Part shown: piece after piece, positions 17,753-25,986 of the stretch
Position numbering within the stretch: position 1 is the stretch's first letter
How the letters are laid out: every line of letters begins with the position of its first letter
Source of the DNA: Acidobacteriota bacterium
Lineage (GTDB): Bacteria; Acidobacteriota; Terriglobia; Terriglobales; Acidobacteriaceae
Assembly: GCA_031296105.1 (NCBI GenBank)
Contig: JARLGJ010000062.1
Coordinates: forward strand, 62,001 to 126,000
Direction of reading: 5' to 3'
Length of the DNA stretch: 64,000 nt
The notes under the pieces: model-generated
What the model was told of the DNA's origin: nothing
The model's database searches: none
The model's input: the letters and a program-made list of their open reading frames with translations, nothing else
Program-made: the position numbers and the translations under genes

Positions 17753-18496
17753 ATGAGTCCAATTGCACTGAGCATTCTGCTGGGCTTCACGGCCGGAGCC
17801 GCCAACATTGTTGGCGGCGCGCTTCTTGTGCGCCGTGAATGGGATCAGCATTACTTGAAATATTTCATGGCCCTGGGCGCCGGCTTCATGCTGGCCACGG
17901 CCATCACCGAGATGGTGCCGGCCAGCGCCGGCCTTGAGGGCGGAAACGCGGGCCGCTCGGGCTTCCTGGTGCTGCTCGGCTACCTCATCATTCACTTCTT
18001 CGAGCACGCGGTGACCGGTCACTTCCACTTCGGCGAGGAGACGCACCACGAGCAGTTCTTGGCGCACCACAAAAGCAACACCGTGCTGCTGGGGCTGGCG
18101 ATTCACGCCTTCTTCGACGGCATCGCCATCGCCGCGGGCTTCCAGGTAAGCCACTGGCTGGGATGGATCGTCTTCCTGGCAATCTTCCTGCATAAGATTC
18201 CCGAGGGCTTTACCGTGTCTTCGGTGATGATGGCCAGCGGACGCGGCGCGGTGCGCGCCTTTGCCGCCTCGGTGGTGCTGGGCGTGGGCACGCTGCTGGG
18301 TGTTTTTGCCATGGTGTTTTTGCGGCACGGCGTGGCCATTGGCCTGCCCATTGCCGCCGGTGTAACGATTTACGTGGCGGCCAGCGACATTGTGCCCGAG
18401 GTCAATCGCGAGCCGGGCATTCAAATGCCGCTGCTCTTGTTTGTCGGCGTGGCGTTTTTGTTCGTGCTGGATCATCTGTTTCACGTTCATGTGTAA
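17753..18496 (+). CDS. ZIP-family divalent metal transporter
   Basis: 247 aa with about eight helices. Diagnostic ZIP motifs: HAFFDGIAIAAGF in helix 4 and HKIPEGF in helix 5, which form the metal site; a His-rich loop (HFHFGEETHHEQFLAHH) precedes them. Probable import of zinc, iron or manganese across the inner membrane. ATG 17753 is preferred over the adjoining in-frame TTG at 17750. Confidence 0.88.
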   Translation: MSPIALSILLGFTAGAANIVGGALLVRREWDQHYLKYFMALGAGFMLATAITEMVPASAGLEGGNAGRSGFLVLLGYLIIHFFEHAVTGHFHFGEETHHEQFLAHHKSNTVLLGLAIHAFFDGIAIAAGFQVSHWLGWIVFLAIFLHKIPEGFTVSSVMMASGRGAVRAFAASVVLGVGTLLGVFAMVFLRHGVAIGLPIAAGVTIYVAASDIVPEVNREPGIQMPLLLFVGVAFLFVLDHLFHVHV

Positions 18497-18518
18497 GCGG
18501 TAGGCAGGGAGGTCAATC

Positions 18519-19451
18519 ATGCGGATTCTGGTGGTTGGTGCCGGCGCCATCGGCGGCTACTACGGCGGGCGTTTGCTGCAAAAAGGAGAGGATGTCACCT
18601 TCCTGGTGCGCGAGCGGCGCAAAGGCGAACTGGAGCGCGACGGCCTGGTGGTGGAAAGCCCCGTGGGCGACATGCGCATTGCCAACCCTCCGGCGGTGCT
18701 GGCCGGGGATCTGCGTCCGGGCTACGACCTGGTGCTGCTGAGTCCGAAGGCCTACGACCTGGAGAGCGCCATCGAATCCTTTGCCCCCGCCATGGGAGCG
18801 CAGACCTCGGTGATGCCTCTGCTGAATGGCCTGCGTCACGTGGATGTGCTGGAAGCGCGCTTCGGCAAGGGGCGCGTGCTGGGCGGGCTGTGCAAGATCA
18901 GCACCACGCTGCAGCCGGGCGGCCGCATTGTGCAATTCGGCAAACTGCACATGCTGACCTACGGCGAACTCGACGGCCAGCGCTCGGCGCGCGTTGAAGC
19001 AATTGAAAAGGCCTTTGCCGGAGCAAACTTTGAGCCGCTGCTGGTGCCGGACATCCTGCAGGAGATGTGGGAGAAGTGGGTGTTCATCGCGGTTTGCGCC
19101 GGCATAACCTGCCTGATGCGCGCCTCGATTGGCGACGTGGTGACCTCCGGAGGCGAAGAGGTTTGCCGCGCGCTGTACAACGAATGCGCCGCGGTGGCCG
19201 CCAGACAGGGACACGCGCCGCGCGACGCGGCCCGCGAGTGGGCGCGCCCGCTGCTGGCCTCACCCCGCTCGCAGATGGTGGCTTCCATGGCGCGCGACAT
19301 CGAGCGCGGCGCGATGATTGAAGCCGATCACCTGGTGGGCGACTTGCTGCGCCGCGGCGAAAAGAACGGGGTGGAGACACCTTTGCTGCGCATTGTGAAC
19401 CTGCATTTGCAGTCGTATTTGGCGCGCCGGGAGCGCGAAGCGGCGCAATAA
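18519..19451 (+). CDS. panE: 2-dehydropantoate 2-reductase (ketopantoate reductase)
   Basis: 310 aa. N-terminal NADPH-binding Rossmann fold GAGAIGGYYGG (8-18), PLLNGLRHVD and KWVFIAVCAGITCLMR in the C-terminal helical domain, matching the ApbA/PanE family. It reduces ketopantoate to pantoate on the route to pantothenate and CoA. GAGG lies 7 nt before the ATG. Other Pan genes are not nearby, and the family has relatives with other ketoacid substrates. Confidence 0.86.
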   Translation: MRILVVGAGAIGGYYGGRLLQKGEDVTFLVRERRKGELERDGLVVESPVGDMRIANPPAVLAGDLRPGYDLVLLSPKAYDLESAIESFAPAMGAQTSVMPLLNGLRHVDVLEARFGKGRVLGGLCKISTTLQPGGRIVQFGKLHMLTYGELDGQRSARVEAIEKAFAGANFEPLLVPDILQEMWEKWVFIAVCAGITCLMRASIGDVVTSGGEEVCRALYNECAAVAARQGHAPRDAAREWARPLLASPRSQMVASMARDIERGAMIEADHLVGDLLRRGEKNGVETPLLRIVNLHLQSYLARREREAAQ

Positions 19452-19474
19452 AAAGGACTTTGCCCGGGGCAGGC

Positions 19475-19504
19475 TTGCCATGGGCGGGCGATTTCCGCAA
19501 TAAT
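19475..19504 (+). promoter_or_regulatory. Candidate sigma-70-type promoter of the rpsP operon
   Basis: TTGCCA (19475-19480), 18-nt spacer, AATAAT (19499-19504). It would give a leader of about 190 nt before rpsP containing hairpins ACCGAA/TTCGGT (near 19614) and CCGCG/CGCGG (near 19643). Confidence 0.5.
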
Positions 19505-19699
19505 AGTAGCTGCTGCAAGTGTTTGCCGGGCCCATGTGCCTGGTGTTCCTTTGTGGTGCCCCCGGTGGCGCGCTGTGGCGCGATCCGCTGGGCGGTCACA
19601 GCGTTCGAATCAATACCGAACATTCGGTGGCGATTTCCGGTCCGCGGAGAAAACGCGGATGTCGAACGCTGGAGTCAACGAAGAGAGGAAACGAAGCCT

Positions 19700-19960
19700 G
19701 TGCTGATGATTCGTCTGTCGCGCCGTGGTGCGCGCAAACAACCTATTTACCGTATTGTAGTGATCGAGAAGGACCGTGCGCGCGACGGCCGTTCGATTGA
19801 AGTCGTGGGTCTCTACAACCCGCGCACCAACCCCGCCACTATCGATCTGAAGAAAGACCGTGTTGACTACTGGGTGTCGAAGGGAGCGCAATTGTCCCCG
19901 ACGCTGGCCCGCCTGTACAAGCTGGCGCCCGCGCAGCCCGCAGTTGAGCCGGTAGTCTAA
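19700..19960 (+). CDS. rpsP: 30S ribosomal protein bS16
   Basis: 86 aa. MIRLSRRGARKQPIYRIVV and VGLYNPRTNP are the bS16 signature; it binds 16S rRNA early in 30S assembly. The GTG at 19700 is preferred because AGAGGA lies about 10 nt upstream; ATG 19706 is further than ideal. First gene of the conserved rpsP-khpA-rimM-trmD-rplS operon, 10 bp before khpA. Confidence 0.96.
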   Translation: MLMIRLSRRGARKQPIYRIVVIEKDRARDGRSIEVVGLYNPRTNPATIDLKKDRVDYWVSKGAQLSPTLARLYKLAPAQPAVEPVV

Positions 19961-19970
19961 AAGGAGCCGC

Positions 19971-20213
19971 ATGCGCGCCAACCTGCCCGAACTGACTCGC
20001 GAACTGGCCAAAGCGCTGGTGGATTATCCCGAGGACCTCTTTGTGGAGACCTCGGGCGACCGGGACTTTGTCCGCATTGAACTGGAAGTGGCGGAAGAAG
20101 ACCTGGGCCGCGTGATCGGCCGTTCGGGACGCACCGCACGGGCGCTGCGCCAGATCCTTTCCGCCGCGGCGGATCAGGACGAGCGCCGCGTTTCGCTGGA
20201 CATCCTCGAGTAA
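19971..20213 (+). CDS. khpA: KH-domain RNA-binding protein KhpA
   Basis: 80 aa, a single type II KH domain with the GRVIGRSGRTARALR loop (G-x-x-G within IGRSGR). KhpA binds RNA and, with KhpB in other bacteria, affects cell division and translation. AAGGAG is 6 nt before the ATG. It ends 4 nt before rimM, the conserved position of this gene. Confidence 0.93.
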   Translation: MRANLPELTRELAKALVDYPEDLFVETSGDRDFVRIELEVAEEDLGRVIGRSGRTARALRQILSAAADQDERRVSLDILE

Positions 20214-20217
20214 CCGG

Positions 20218-20793
20218 ATGCCGCAGGACGCCGACGCATTCATCACGATTGCGCGGGTGCAGAAGGTGCAAGGCCGCGTGGGCGAAGTGTTCTGCGAGCT
20301 GCACACCGACTTTCCCGAGCGCTTCGAGCAGCGTACCCGGCTGTATGCCTGGTACCCGGCGAAGGACACGCGTCGCGAGTTGCAGCTTGAGGACTACTGG
20401 CCCCACAAGGGCGGCATGGTGCTCAAGTTCGCGGACGTGGATTCGATCGAAGACGCCGAGCTGTTGTTGGGCGGCGAGATTCAGATTCCGCTCCACGAGC
20501 GCACTGAACTGGAGGAAGGCGCGTACTACATCAGCGACCTTCTCGGGTGCCGCGTAAGCGATCAGGGGCGCGAACTGGGCGCGGTTGCGGATGTGAATTT
20601 TGGGACCGGCACGGCCCCGCTGCTGATCGTCACCGGCGACGGCAGAGAATACATGATTCCCTTCGTCGAAAGCTTCGTGGTGAAGCTGGATGTGCCGGCG
20701 AAGCGAATCGAGATGAAACTGCCGGAGGGCATGCTGGAGCTGGATGCGCCGCTGAAGCCGGCGAAGAAGGTTCCGGCCGAAGGCAAGCAGTAA
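20218..20793 (+). CDS. rimM: Ribosome maturation factor RimM
   Basis: 191 aa. N-terminal RimM domain (ITIARVQKVQGRVGEVFCEL), followed by a PRC-barrel domain (EEGAYYISDLLGCRV, MIPFVESFVVKLDV). RimM assists maturation of the 30S head through uS19. There is a short Lys/Pro-rich C-terminal tail. Clear operon membership supports the call. Confidence 0.94.
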   Translation: MPQDADAFITIARVQKVQGRVGEVFCELHTDFPERFEQRTRLYAWYPAKDTRRELQLEDYWPHKGGMVLKFADVDSIEDAELLLGGEIQIPLHERTELEEGAYYISDLLGCRVSDQGRELGAVADVNFGTGTAPLLIVTGDGREYMIPFVESFVVKLDVPAKRIEMKLPEGMLELDAPLKPAKKVPAEGKQ

Positions 20794-20827
20794 CGCGGGG
20801 AGTCGAACGCGAGGGAGTCAAACGAAG

Positions 20828-21658
20828 ATGCGTTTCGAAATTGTAACCATCTTTCCGGACTTCTTTACGGGCCCCCTGGATTACGGCATTGTGCGCCGGG
20901 CGCGCAACGCCAAGCTCATTGAAATCGGAATCCACGACCTGCGGGCGTTTACGCACGACCGCCACCGTACGGTGGATGATCGTCCGTTTGGCGGCGGCGA
21001 AGGAATGCTGCTCAAGCCGGAGCCGCTGTTCGATTGCGTCGAATCGCTGGGCGTTGCGCCTCGCGAGGAGCGCACATCGGGCCAGTGCCGGGAGACGGTG
21101 GTAATGCTCTCGGCCGGCGGACGGCCTTTCAATCAGGCAATGGCGCAGGAGTTGTCGGCGCTGGAGCGGATTGTTCTGGTGTGCGGGCGCTACGAGGGCG
21201 TGGATGAACGAGTGACCGAGCACCTTGCGGATCGCGAGGTATCGGTCGGCGATTTCGTAATGAGCGGCGGCGAGCTGGGAGCAGCCCTCCTGTTGGATTG
21301 CGTGACGCGGCTTTTGCCGGGAGCGCTGGGCAACGAAGCCTCGAATAAAACCGAGAGCTTCAGTCCGGTGGAGGCCGAAGCCCGGTACGACGATCGGGGA
21401 CGGCTGGAGCCGGACTCGACGGCGGCAACTGGCGGAATGTTGGATTATCCGCAGTACACGCGTCCGGCGGAGTTTCGCGGCATTGCGGTTCCCGAGGTTT
21501 TGTTGCAGGGGAACCACGACGAGATACGGCGCTGGCGACGGCGCAAGGCATTGGAAAAAACGCTGAGGAACCGGCCCGAGCTGTTAAAGACGGCCGAGCT
21601 TAGCGCGGATGACAAGGCGACGCTCCGGGAGTTGAAGAGCCGAGCCGGACAGGCTTAA
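20828..21658 (+). CDS. trmD: tRNA (guanine-N1)-methyltransferase TrmD
   Basis: 276 aa SPOUT methyltransferase forming m1G37, which prevents frameshifting. MRFEIVTIFPDFF start, DDRPFGGGEGML, VCGRYEGVDERV and the knot region DFVMSGGELGAA are all present. The C-terminus ends in a helical tail slightly longer than in E. coli. Ribosome site lies within GGGAGTCAAACGAAG. Confidence 0.95.
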   Translation: MRFEIVTIFPDFFTGPLDYGIVRRARNAKLIEIGIHDLRAFTHDRHRTVDDRPFGGGEGMLLKPEPLFDCVESLGVAPREERTSGQCRETVVMLSAGGRPFNQAMAQELSALERIVLVCGRYEGVDERVTEHLADREVSVGDFVMSGGELGAALLLDCVTRLLPGALGNEASNKTESFSPVEAEARYDDRGRLEPDSTAATGGMLDYPQYTRPAEFRGIAVPEVLLQGNHDEIRRWRRRKALEKTLRNRPELLKTAELSADDKATLRELKSRAGQA

Positions 21659-21713
21659 GAAAGATTACGGGGCCGGATAAGCCGGGCTCCGAGAAGAGAA
21701 GAGGAAAAAGGAC

Positions 21714-22070
21714 ATGTCGTATTCTCCCATCATTACCCGGCTGCTTGCCAAGGCACAGCGCACCGACCTGCCGACCTTCGCGGTGGGCGACACCATCAAG
21801 GTCCACGTGAAGATCAAGGAAGGCGACAAAGAGCGCGTCCAGATCTTCGAGGGCATTGTGATCAAGAAGCGCGAGGGCGCACAGCCCAGCTTCACCGTCC
21901 GCAAGATGAGCTTCGGCCAGGGCGTGGAACGCATCTTCCCGCAGGCCAGCCGCATTGTGGAGAAGATCGAGATTGTGCGTTCGGCAAAGGTTCGCCGCGC
22001 CAAGCTGTACTACCTGCGCGCGCTGCGCGGCAAGGCTGCCCGCCTCAAGGAAGTTGATCGCGTAAAGTAG
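21714..22070 (+). CDS. rplS: 50S ribosomal protein bL19
   Basis: 118 aa. [43 protein letters not shown] and [11 protein letters not shown] match bL19, located at the 30S-50S interface. AGGAAAAAGGAC is the ribosome site. Last gene of the operon, followed by a hairpin terminator. Confidence 0.97.
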   Translation: MSYSPIITRLLAKAQRTDLPTFAVGDTIKVHVKIKEGDKERVQIFEGIVIKKREGAQPSFTVRKMSFGQGVERIFPQASRIVEKIEIVRSAKVRRAKLYYLRALRGKAARLKEVDRVK

Positions 22071-22097
22071 TTCGCCAGGGGCAAGCGGAAACATACA

Positions 22098-22125
22098 CAA
22101 GGGACGGGCGCAAACCCGTCCCTTG
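22098..22125. terminator. Hairpin terminator between rplS and a convergent gene
   Basis: CAAGGGACGGG and CCCGTCCCTTG form an 11-bp perfect stem with a 6-nt loop. T content after the stem is modest on either strand, but its position between convergent genes fits a bidirectional terminator. Confidence 0.75.
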
Positions 22126-22156
22126 TTGCGTCTGGAAGGAAAATCCGCGCCGTCCG

Positions 22157-22651
22157 TCAGGCCGCGCGCCCCATGCTTCCCGTGGTTGGGTTGTCGGTGC
22201 CGGCCTGGCCGTCTGCAATGGAGCCGATCAGCGGCAGTCTTACGTCGCTGCCCTGGTAGCTGCTCCACATCATGTAGAGCCACGCCAGAAAGAACGCCAG
22301 GCTCACCAGAAGGTGCAGCGAACCCATCATCAGCCCCAGGGAAAAACTCACCAGATGGAAGGTCAGCGAGACGATGGAAACCGCAACGTGAGCCACGATG
22401 AGCACGACGTTAAGCAGGATGGATTGAAAGGCGTGGAAGCGCACCCGCCGATGCTGGTTGTAGGGAGCCACCGCCAGGAAAAAGATTCCCGTGATGAGTC
22501 CGAAAAGGTAGCAGAGCGCGGATGCCGCATTCAGCGAGACTCCCTGGGAAGCGCTCATGCCTTGCGAGGGGCCCGGACCTGCGGTGGAGGCTCCGCAACG
22601 GGCGCAGAACTGCCCATCCACCGGGCTGCCGCAACTGGGACAGAAGGCCAT
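22157..22651 (-). CDS. Zinc-ribbon membrane protein (DUF4870-like)
   Basis: 164 aa. An N-terminal zinc ribbon (CPSCGSP and CARCGAS) is followed by three to four hydrophobic helices, including LCYLFGLITGIFFL and a RVRFHAFQSILLN segment typical of DUF4870/Tic20-like proteins. Function unknown. The gene is divergent from the aldehyde dehydrogenase gene. Confidence 0.78.
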   Translation of the reverse strand: MAFCPSCGSPVDGQFCARCGASTAGPGPSQGMSASQGVSLNAASALCYLFGLITGIFFLAVAPYNQHRRVRFHAFQSILLNVVLIVAHVAVSIVSLTFHLVSFSLGLMMGSLHLLVSLAFFLAWLYMMWSSYQGSDVRLPLIGSIADGQAGTDNPTTGSMGRAA

Positions 22652-22857
22652 ACCACACTCCTTTTTCTGTTGAATGTTGGGTGTTTAGAGTCGCGCCGGC
22701 GGCGTTGAGTTGTCCGCGGGCGCGGATTTTGCGGCTTTCCGGCGTTCCGCCACGGCATGGATCACCAGTGGACGGTGCGGATGCTAGAATCGACTGTTCC
22801 GCGGTCGGGCCCAACGCCTTTGACCGTGCTGCAATTCGTAGCGAAGAGAGGAATTCT

Positions 22858-24456
22858 ATGGCGACCTTACAGGGAGTAACCGCCACCACAGTGGAGAGCG
22901 CGGCGACCACGGTCTTCAAAAATGAGCCGTTTACCGATTTCACCCGTCTGGAGAACGCACGCGCCATGCGCGAGGCGCTGGACAAGGTACGCCAGCAGCT
23001 CGGGCGCGAGTACGACAACGTCATCGGCGGCCATCGCGTGCGCAAGGACGCAAAGCTGAAGTCCATCAATCCCTCGCATCCCGAGCAGGTGGTGGGCATC
23101 TTCCAGAAGGCCGGCGCCGAGGATGTGCCGGCCGCCGTGGAAGCGGCGCAGGCGGCCTTTGCAAGCTGGAGCCGTACCCCGGTGGAGAAGCGCGCCGACT
23201 TCGCCTTCCGCGTGGCGCAGGCCCTGCGCGAGCGCAAGTTCGAGTGGTGCGCCTGGCTGGTCTTTGAGACCGGCAAGAACTGGGCCGAGGCCGATGCCGA
23301 TGTGGGCGAGACCATCGACTTTGCCGAGTTCTACGGCCGCGAGGCGCTGCGCCTGGCCAAGTCCCAGCCGCCGATCCAGCTTCCCGGCGAGCAGGACGAT
23401 CTGCACTACATTCCTTTGGGCGTGGGCGCGGTCATTCCGCCCTGGAACTTCCCCTCGGCCATCATGGCCGGCATGACCCTGGCGGCCGTCGTCTGCGGCA
23501 ACACCGTGGTGCTAAAGCCCAGCGGCGATGCGCCGACGATTGCGGCCCGCTTCTTTGAGCTGCTGGAGCAGTGCGGCTTGCCGGACGGCGTGGTGAACTT
23601 CGTCACCGGCAGCGGCGCCACCTTTGGCAACGAACTGGTCAAGCATCCGCAGACGCGTTTTGTCTCCTTCACCGGATCGAAGGAAGTCGGCTTGCAGATT
23701 CACGAGCTGGCGTCCAAGACGCAGCCGGGGCAGAAGTGGATCAAGCGCACGGTGCTGGAGATGGGCGGCAAGGACTGCATTGTGGTGGATGCCGACAGCG
23801 ATCTGGATGACGCGGTGAACGGCGTAGTTGCCTCGTCCTTCGGCTTCAGCGGCCAGAAGTGCTCGGCCTGCTCGCGCGCCATCGTCGATGAGCGCATCTA
23901 TGACAAGTTTGTGGAGCGCCTGAAGGACCGCGCCGAAAAGCTCACCGTGGGCCCGACGGAAGACAATCCGAACATGGGACCGGTGATCAACGAGGCGGCC
24001 CGGAAGAGCATTCTGGCCTACATCGAAAAGGGCATTGCGCAGGGCGCGCGCCTCATTACCGGCGGCAAGGCCGTGGAAGGGCTGGACGGCTATTTTGTGG
24101 CGCCCACCATCCTCAGCGAAGTGAAGCCCGGCGACACGGTGGAGCAGGAAGAGATCTTCGGACCGGTGCTGGCGGTGATCCGCAGCAAGGACTTCTACGA
24201 GAGCGTGCGCATTGCCAATGACACGGAGTTCGGCCTGACCGGCTCGGTTTATACCAAGTCGGAGGAGCGGATTGAGCACGCCCGTCAGGAGTTCCATGTG
24301 GGCAATCTGTACATCAATCGCAAGTGCACGGGAGCCATGGTGGGCGCGCATCCGTTTGGCGGCTTCAACATGTCGGGCACGGACTCCAAGGCCGGTGGAC
24401 CGGATTACCTGCTGCTGTTCACGCAGGCCAAATCGATTGGCCGCAAGCTGGGTTGA
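22858..24456 (+). CDS. pruA: L-glutamate gamma-semialdehyde dehydrogenase (P5C dehydrogenase, RocA/PruA type)
   Basis: 532 aa NAD(P)-dependent aldehyde dehydrogenase. Cofactor-binding PPWNFPSAI and FTGSKEVG, general base Glu in VLEMGGKD and catalytic Cys in FSGQKCSACSR are in place. The N-terminal extension (NEPFTDF, GREYDNVIGGHRV) marks the P5C dehydrogenase group, which oxidises the proline-derived semialdehyde to glutamate. ATG 22858 follows GAAGAGAGGAATTCT; TAGAAT (near 22784-22789) is a possible -10. No PRODH gene is adjacent. Confidence 0.9.
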   Translation: MATLQGVTATTVESAATTVFKNEPFTDFTRLENARAMREALDKVRQQLGREYDNVIGGHRVRKDAKLKSINPSHPEQVVGIFQKAGAEDVPAAVEAAQAAFASWSRTPVEKRADFAFRVAQALRERKFEWCAWLVFETGKNWAEADADVGETIDFAEFYGREALRLAKSQPPIQLPGEQDDLHYIPLGVGAVIPPWNFPSAIMAGMTLAAVVCGNTVVLKPSGDAPTIAARFFELLEQCGLPDGVVNFVTGSGATFGNELVKHPQTRFVSFTGSKEVGLQIHELASKTQPGQKWIKRTVLEMGGKDCIVVDADSDLDDAVNGVVASSFGFSGQKCSACSRAIVDERIYDKFVERLKDRAEKLTVGPTEDNPNMGPVINEAARKSILAYIEKGIAQGARLITGGKAVEGLDGYFVAPTILSEVKPGDTVEQEEIFGPVLAVIRSKDFYESVRIANDTEFGLTGSVYTKSEERIEHARQEFHVGNLYINRKCTGAMVGAHPFGGFNMSGTDSKAGGPDYLLLFTQAKSIGRKLG

Positions 24457-24484
24457 GGTTTCCTGAGCGTATAACACAGGTTTG

Positions 24485-24531
24485 ACAAACTGCCCCGTTG
24501 CCACAGAGAATGCGGCAACGGGGCAGTTTGT
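24485..24531 (+). promoter_or_regulatory. 18-bp perfect hairpin abutting a receiver-gene start codon
   Basis: Arms 24485-24502 and 24514-24531 are perfectly complementary (centre of the arm CTGCCCCGTTGCC) with an 11-nt loop. The 3' arm ends 6 nt before the ATG at 24538 and contains the only SD-like bases (CGGGGCAG). There is no T-tract. It may end the pruA transcript, sequester the ribosome site of the next gene, or both. Confidence 0.65.
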
Positions 24532-24537
24532 ATCTGT

Positions 24538-24909
24538 ATGGCGCGAATCCTCTGTATCGATGACGAGCCGAACTTAGTGGAGCTGAAGCGCTCCATCCTG
24601 GAGCGGGCGGGACACGAAGTGACGGTGGCCACTTCTGCCCACGACGCTTTCGACCTTATTGCCAATCAGACATTCGATGCCATTGTGACCGACTGGCGCC
24701 TGGGCGATGACACCGGCCGCGCCGTGGTGCAGAGCGCCAAGTCGCGCTCCAACGCACCGGTTGTAGTGGTCTCCGGATATGTGAACGAGGCCTACCTGGC
24801 GGCCGAACCCCTGGCCGATCTCTACCTGGAGAAGCCGGTGAACCCGGAAGAACTGGTGACGGTGGTGAACGAGCTGGTGAAGGCTTATCGGAGCAACGCA
24901 AAATCCTGA
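24538..24909 (+). CDS. Stand-alone response regulator receiver protein
   Basis: 123 aa receiver only. Acidic pair in CIDDE (8-9), phospho-acceptor Asp52 in IVTDWRLGD, switch Ser in VVVVSGYVN, and Lys in LEKPVNPEE. No output domain and no kinase neighbour. The start codon directly follows a long hairpin and lacks a free Shine-Dalgarno. Confidence 0.87.
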   Translation: MARILCIDDEPNLVELKRSILERAGHEVTVATSAHDAFDLIANQTFDAIVTDWRLGDDTGRAVVQSAKSRSNAPVVVVSGYVNEAYLAAEPLADLYLEKPVNPEELVTVVNELVKAYRSNAKS

Positions 24910-24932
24910 TTGCGTTTTGCGCAAAAAGTAAA

Positions 24933-24963
24933 GGCCCGGTTCGCCCGGGCCATCGCTGTTTTT
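24933..24963. terminator. Bidirectional terminator between two regulator genes
   Basis: GGCCCGG and CCGGGCC form a 7-bp GC stem. On the minus strand it is followed by TTTACTTTTTGC, a good intrinsic terminator for the LuxR-type gene. On the plus strand five T come after an 8-nt interval. The 12-bp palindrome TTTTGCGCAAAA lies at 24915-24926. Confidence 0.75.
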
Positions 24964-24973
24964 GGACTTCGGG

Positions 24974-25660
24974 TCAGCCGGCGGTTCCGGTGGGCGGGTT
25001 CGCCTGTGCCTGCTGCATGGCGGCGGCGCTGGCCGCGGCCGCTTCGGCCAGAATGCGGTGATGAATGGTGAACAACGCCAGCTCCAGGCGGTCGGAGACG
25101 CCGATCTTGTCATAGACGTTGCGCAGGTAGTTCTTCACCACCTGCTCGGTGGTGCCCAGCAGTCCGGCAATTTCCTTGTTCTTGTAGCCCTGCACGATGA
25201 GGGCGACGATCTTGAGTTCCTTCGGCGTAAGGCGGTCGCGCACACGCGCGCCGACAAAGTCGTCGGAGTCGGGATTCTGCGCGGCGTTGCGCGAATCCTG
25301 CGAATAGGCCAGGCCTTCGCTTACGCGGCGCACGCAGCGCAAAAGCTCCGCGCTGTCCACCGAGCGGTAGATGACGCCCAGCACGCCGGCGGAGAGATAG
25401 CGGTCGGGACTCTCACTGCTCTCGGCGATGACCACCAGTTGAATGCCGGACTCGCGAGCCAAGGTCACCAGTCGCGCCGTTTCCGGCAGAAAGCTGGAAG
25501 CAAAGATCATCACCGAGCCGCGGAATTTTTCGATGGAGACCATGGCCTGTTCAACGGTCTGCGCCTGGGCTACGATGCGCACATCGTCTTCCACGGCCAG
25601 CACCTTGGCAATGCCGGCGCGAAAAATCGCCTGATTGTCCGCCAGAATGATCTTCAGCAT
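24974..25660 (-). CDS. LuxR/NarL-type DNA-binding regulator with degenerate receiver
   Basis: 228 aa. The C-terminal GerE helix-turn-helix (about 143-197: LTPKELKIVALIVQG, NKEIAGLLG, VKNYLRNVYDKIGV) is intact. The N-terminal domain has the NarL receiver fold (LADNQAIFRAGI), but where the phospho-acceptor Asp should follow the third strand the sequence is SVMIFASSFLPE; no Asp occurs between residues 26 and 86, and the switch Lys position is Arg99. Phosphorylation-independent control is inferred. An Ala/Gln-rich tail follows. The gene overlaps the PilZ gene by 7 nt. Confidence 0.85.
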   Translation of the reverse strand: MLKIILADNQAIFRAGIAKVLAVEDDVRIVAQAQTVEQAMVSIEKFRGSVMIFASSFLPETARLVTLARESGIQLVVIAESSESPDRYLSAGVLGVIYRSVDSAELLRCVRRVSEGLAYSQDSRNAAQNPDSDDFVGARVRDRLTPKELKIVALIVQGYKNKEIAGLLGTTEQVVKNYLRNVYDKIGVSDRLELALFTIHHRILAEAAAASAAAMQQAQANPPTGTAG

Positions 25661-25986
25661 GGTTGGCCTTCTCCTTCGCCAGCCCGGACGAACTCGTACT
25701 TTTCGATCACGCAGGCCACGCCGGTACGGCCGTGTTCCTGATCGCTGTCGCAGCGCAAAACGCGCCCGTGGCAGTGCAGTTTGGCGTCGTGCTCGGCGCC
25801 GATCGATTCCGCGGGAATCTCAATCTCGAACTCGATCGCGGAGTCCACCGGCAGCCCGCCGTCCACCCACAGATACACACCGGCAGCACTGATATTCGCC
25901 GTGCTTCCGGGCGGTATGTTCTGGTTTCCAAGGAACTTCATCGGCAAATGTACGGGAAATCGCCGGCCAGTTCGAAAGTCTTCCAC
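25654..25986 (-). CDS. PilZ domain protein (candidate c-di-GMP receptor)
   Basis: 110 aa single PilZ domain. Both c-di-GMP-binding elements are visible: RxxxR at Arg5-Arg9 (RTGRR) and NxSxxG at Asn31-Gly36 (NISAAG). Asn instead of Asp at the first position is a common variant. It probably transduces c-di-GMP to a partner protein. It is the first gene of a two-gene unit with the LuxR-type regulator, whose start lies inside its 3' end. Confidence 0.85.
   Translation of the reverse strand: MEDFRTGRRFPVHLPMKFLGNQNIPPGSTANISAAGVYLWVDGGLPVDSAIEFEIEIPAESIGAEHDAKLHCHGRVLRCDSDQEHGRTGVACVIEKYEFVRAGEGEGQPC

Noticed and set aside
16496..18550. 684-codon antisense frame over ychF and the ZIP gene
   Set aside because: Covers two well-supported genes, His/Gln/Ala-rich with no family signature.
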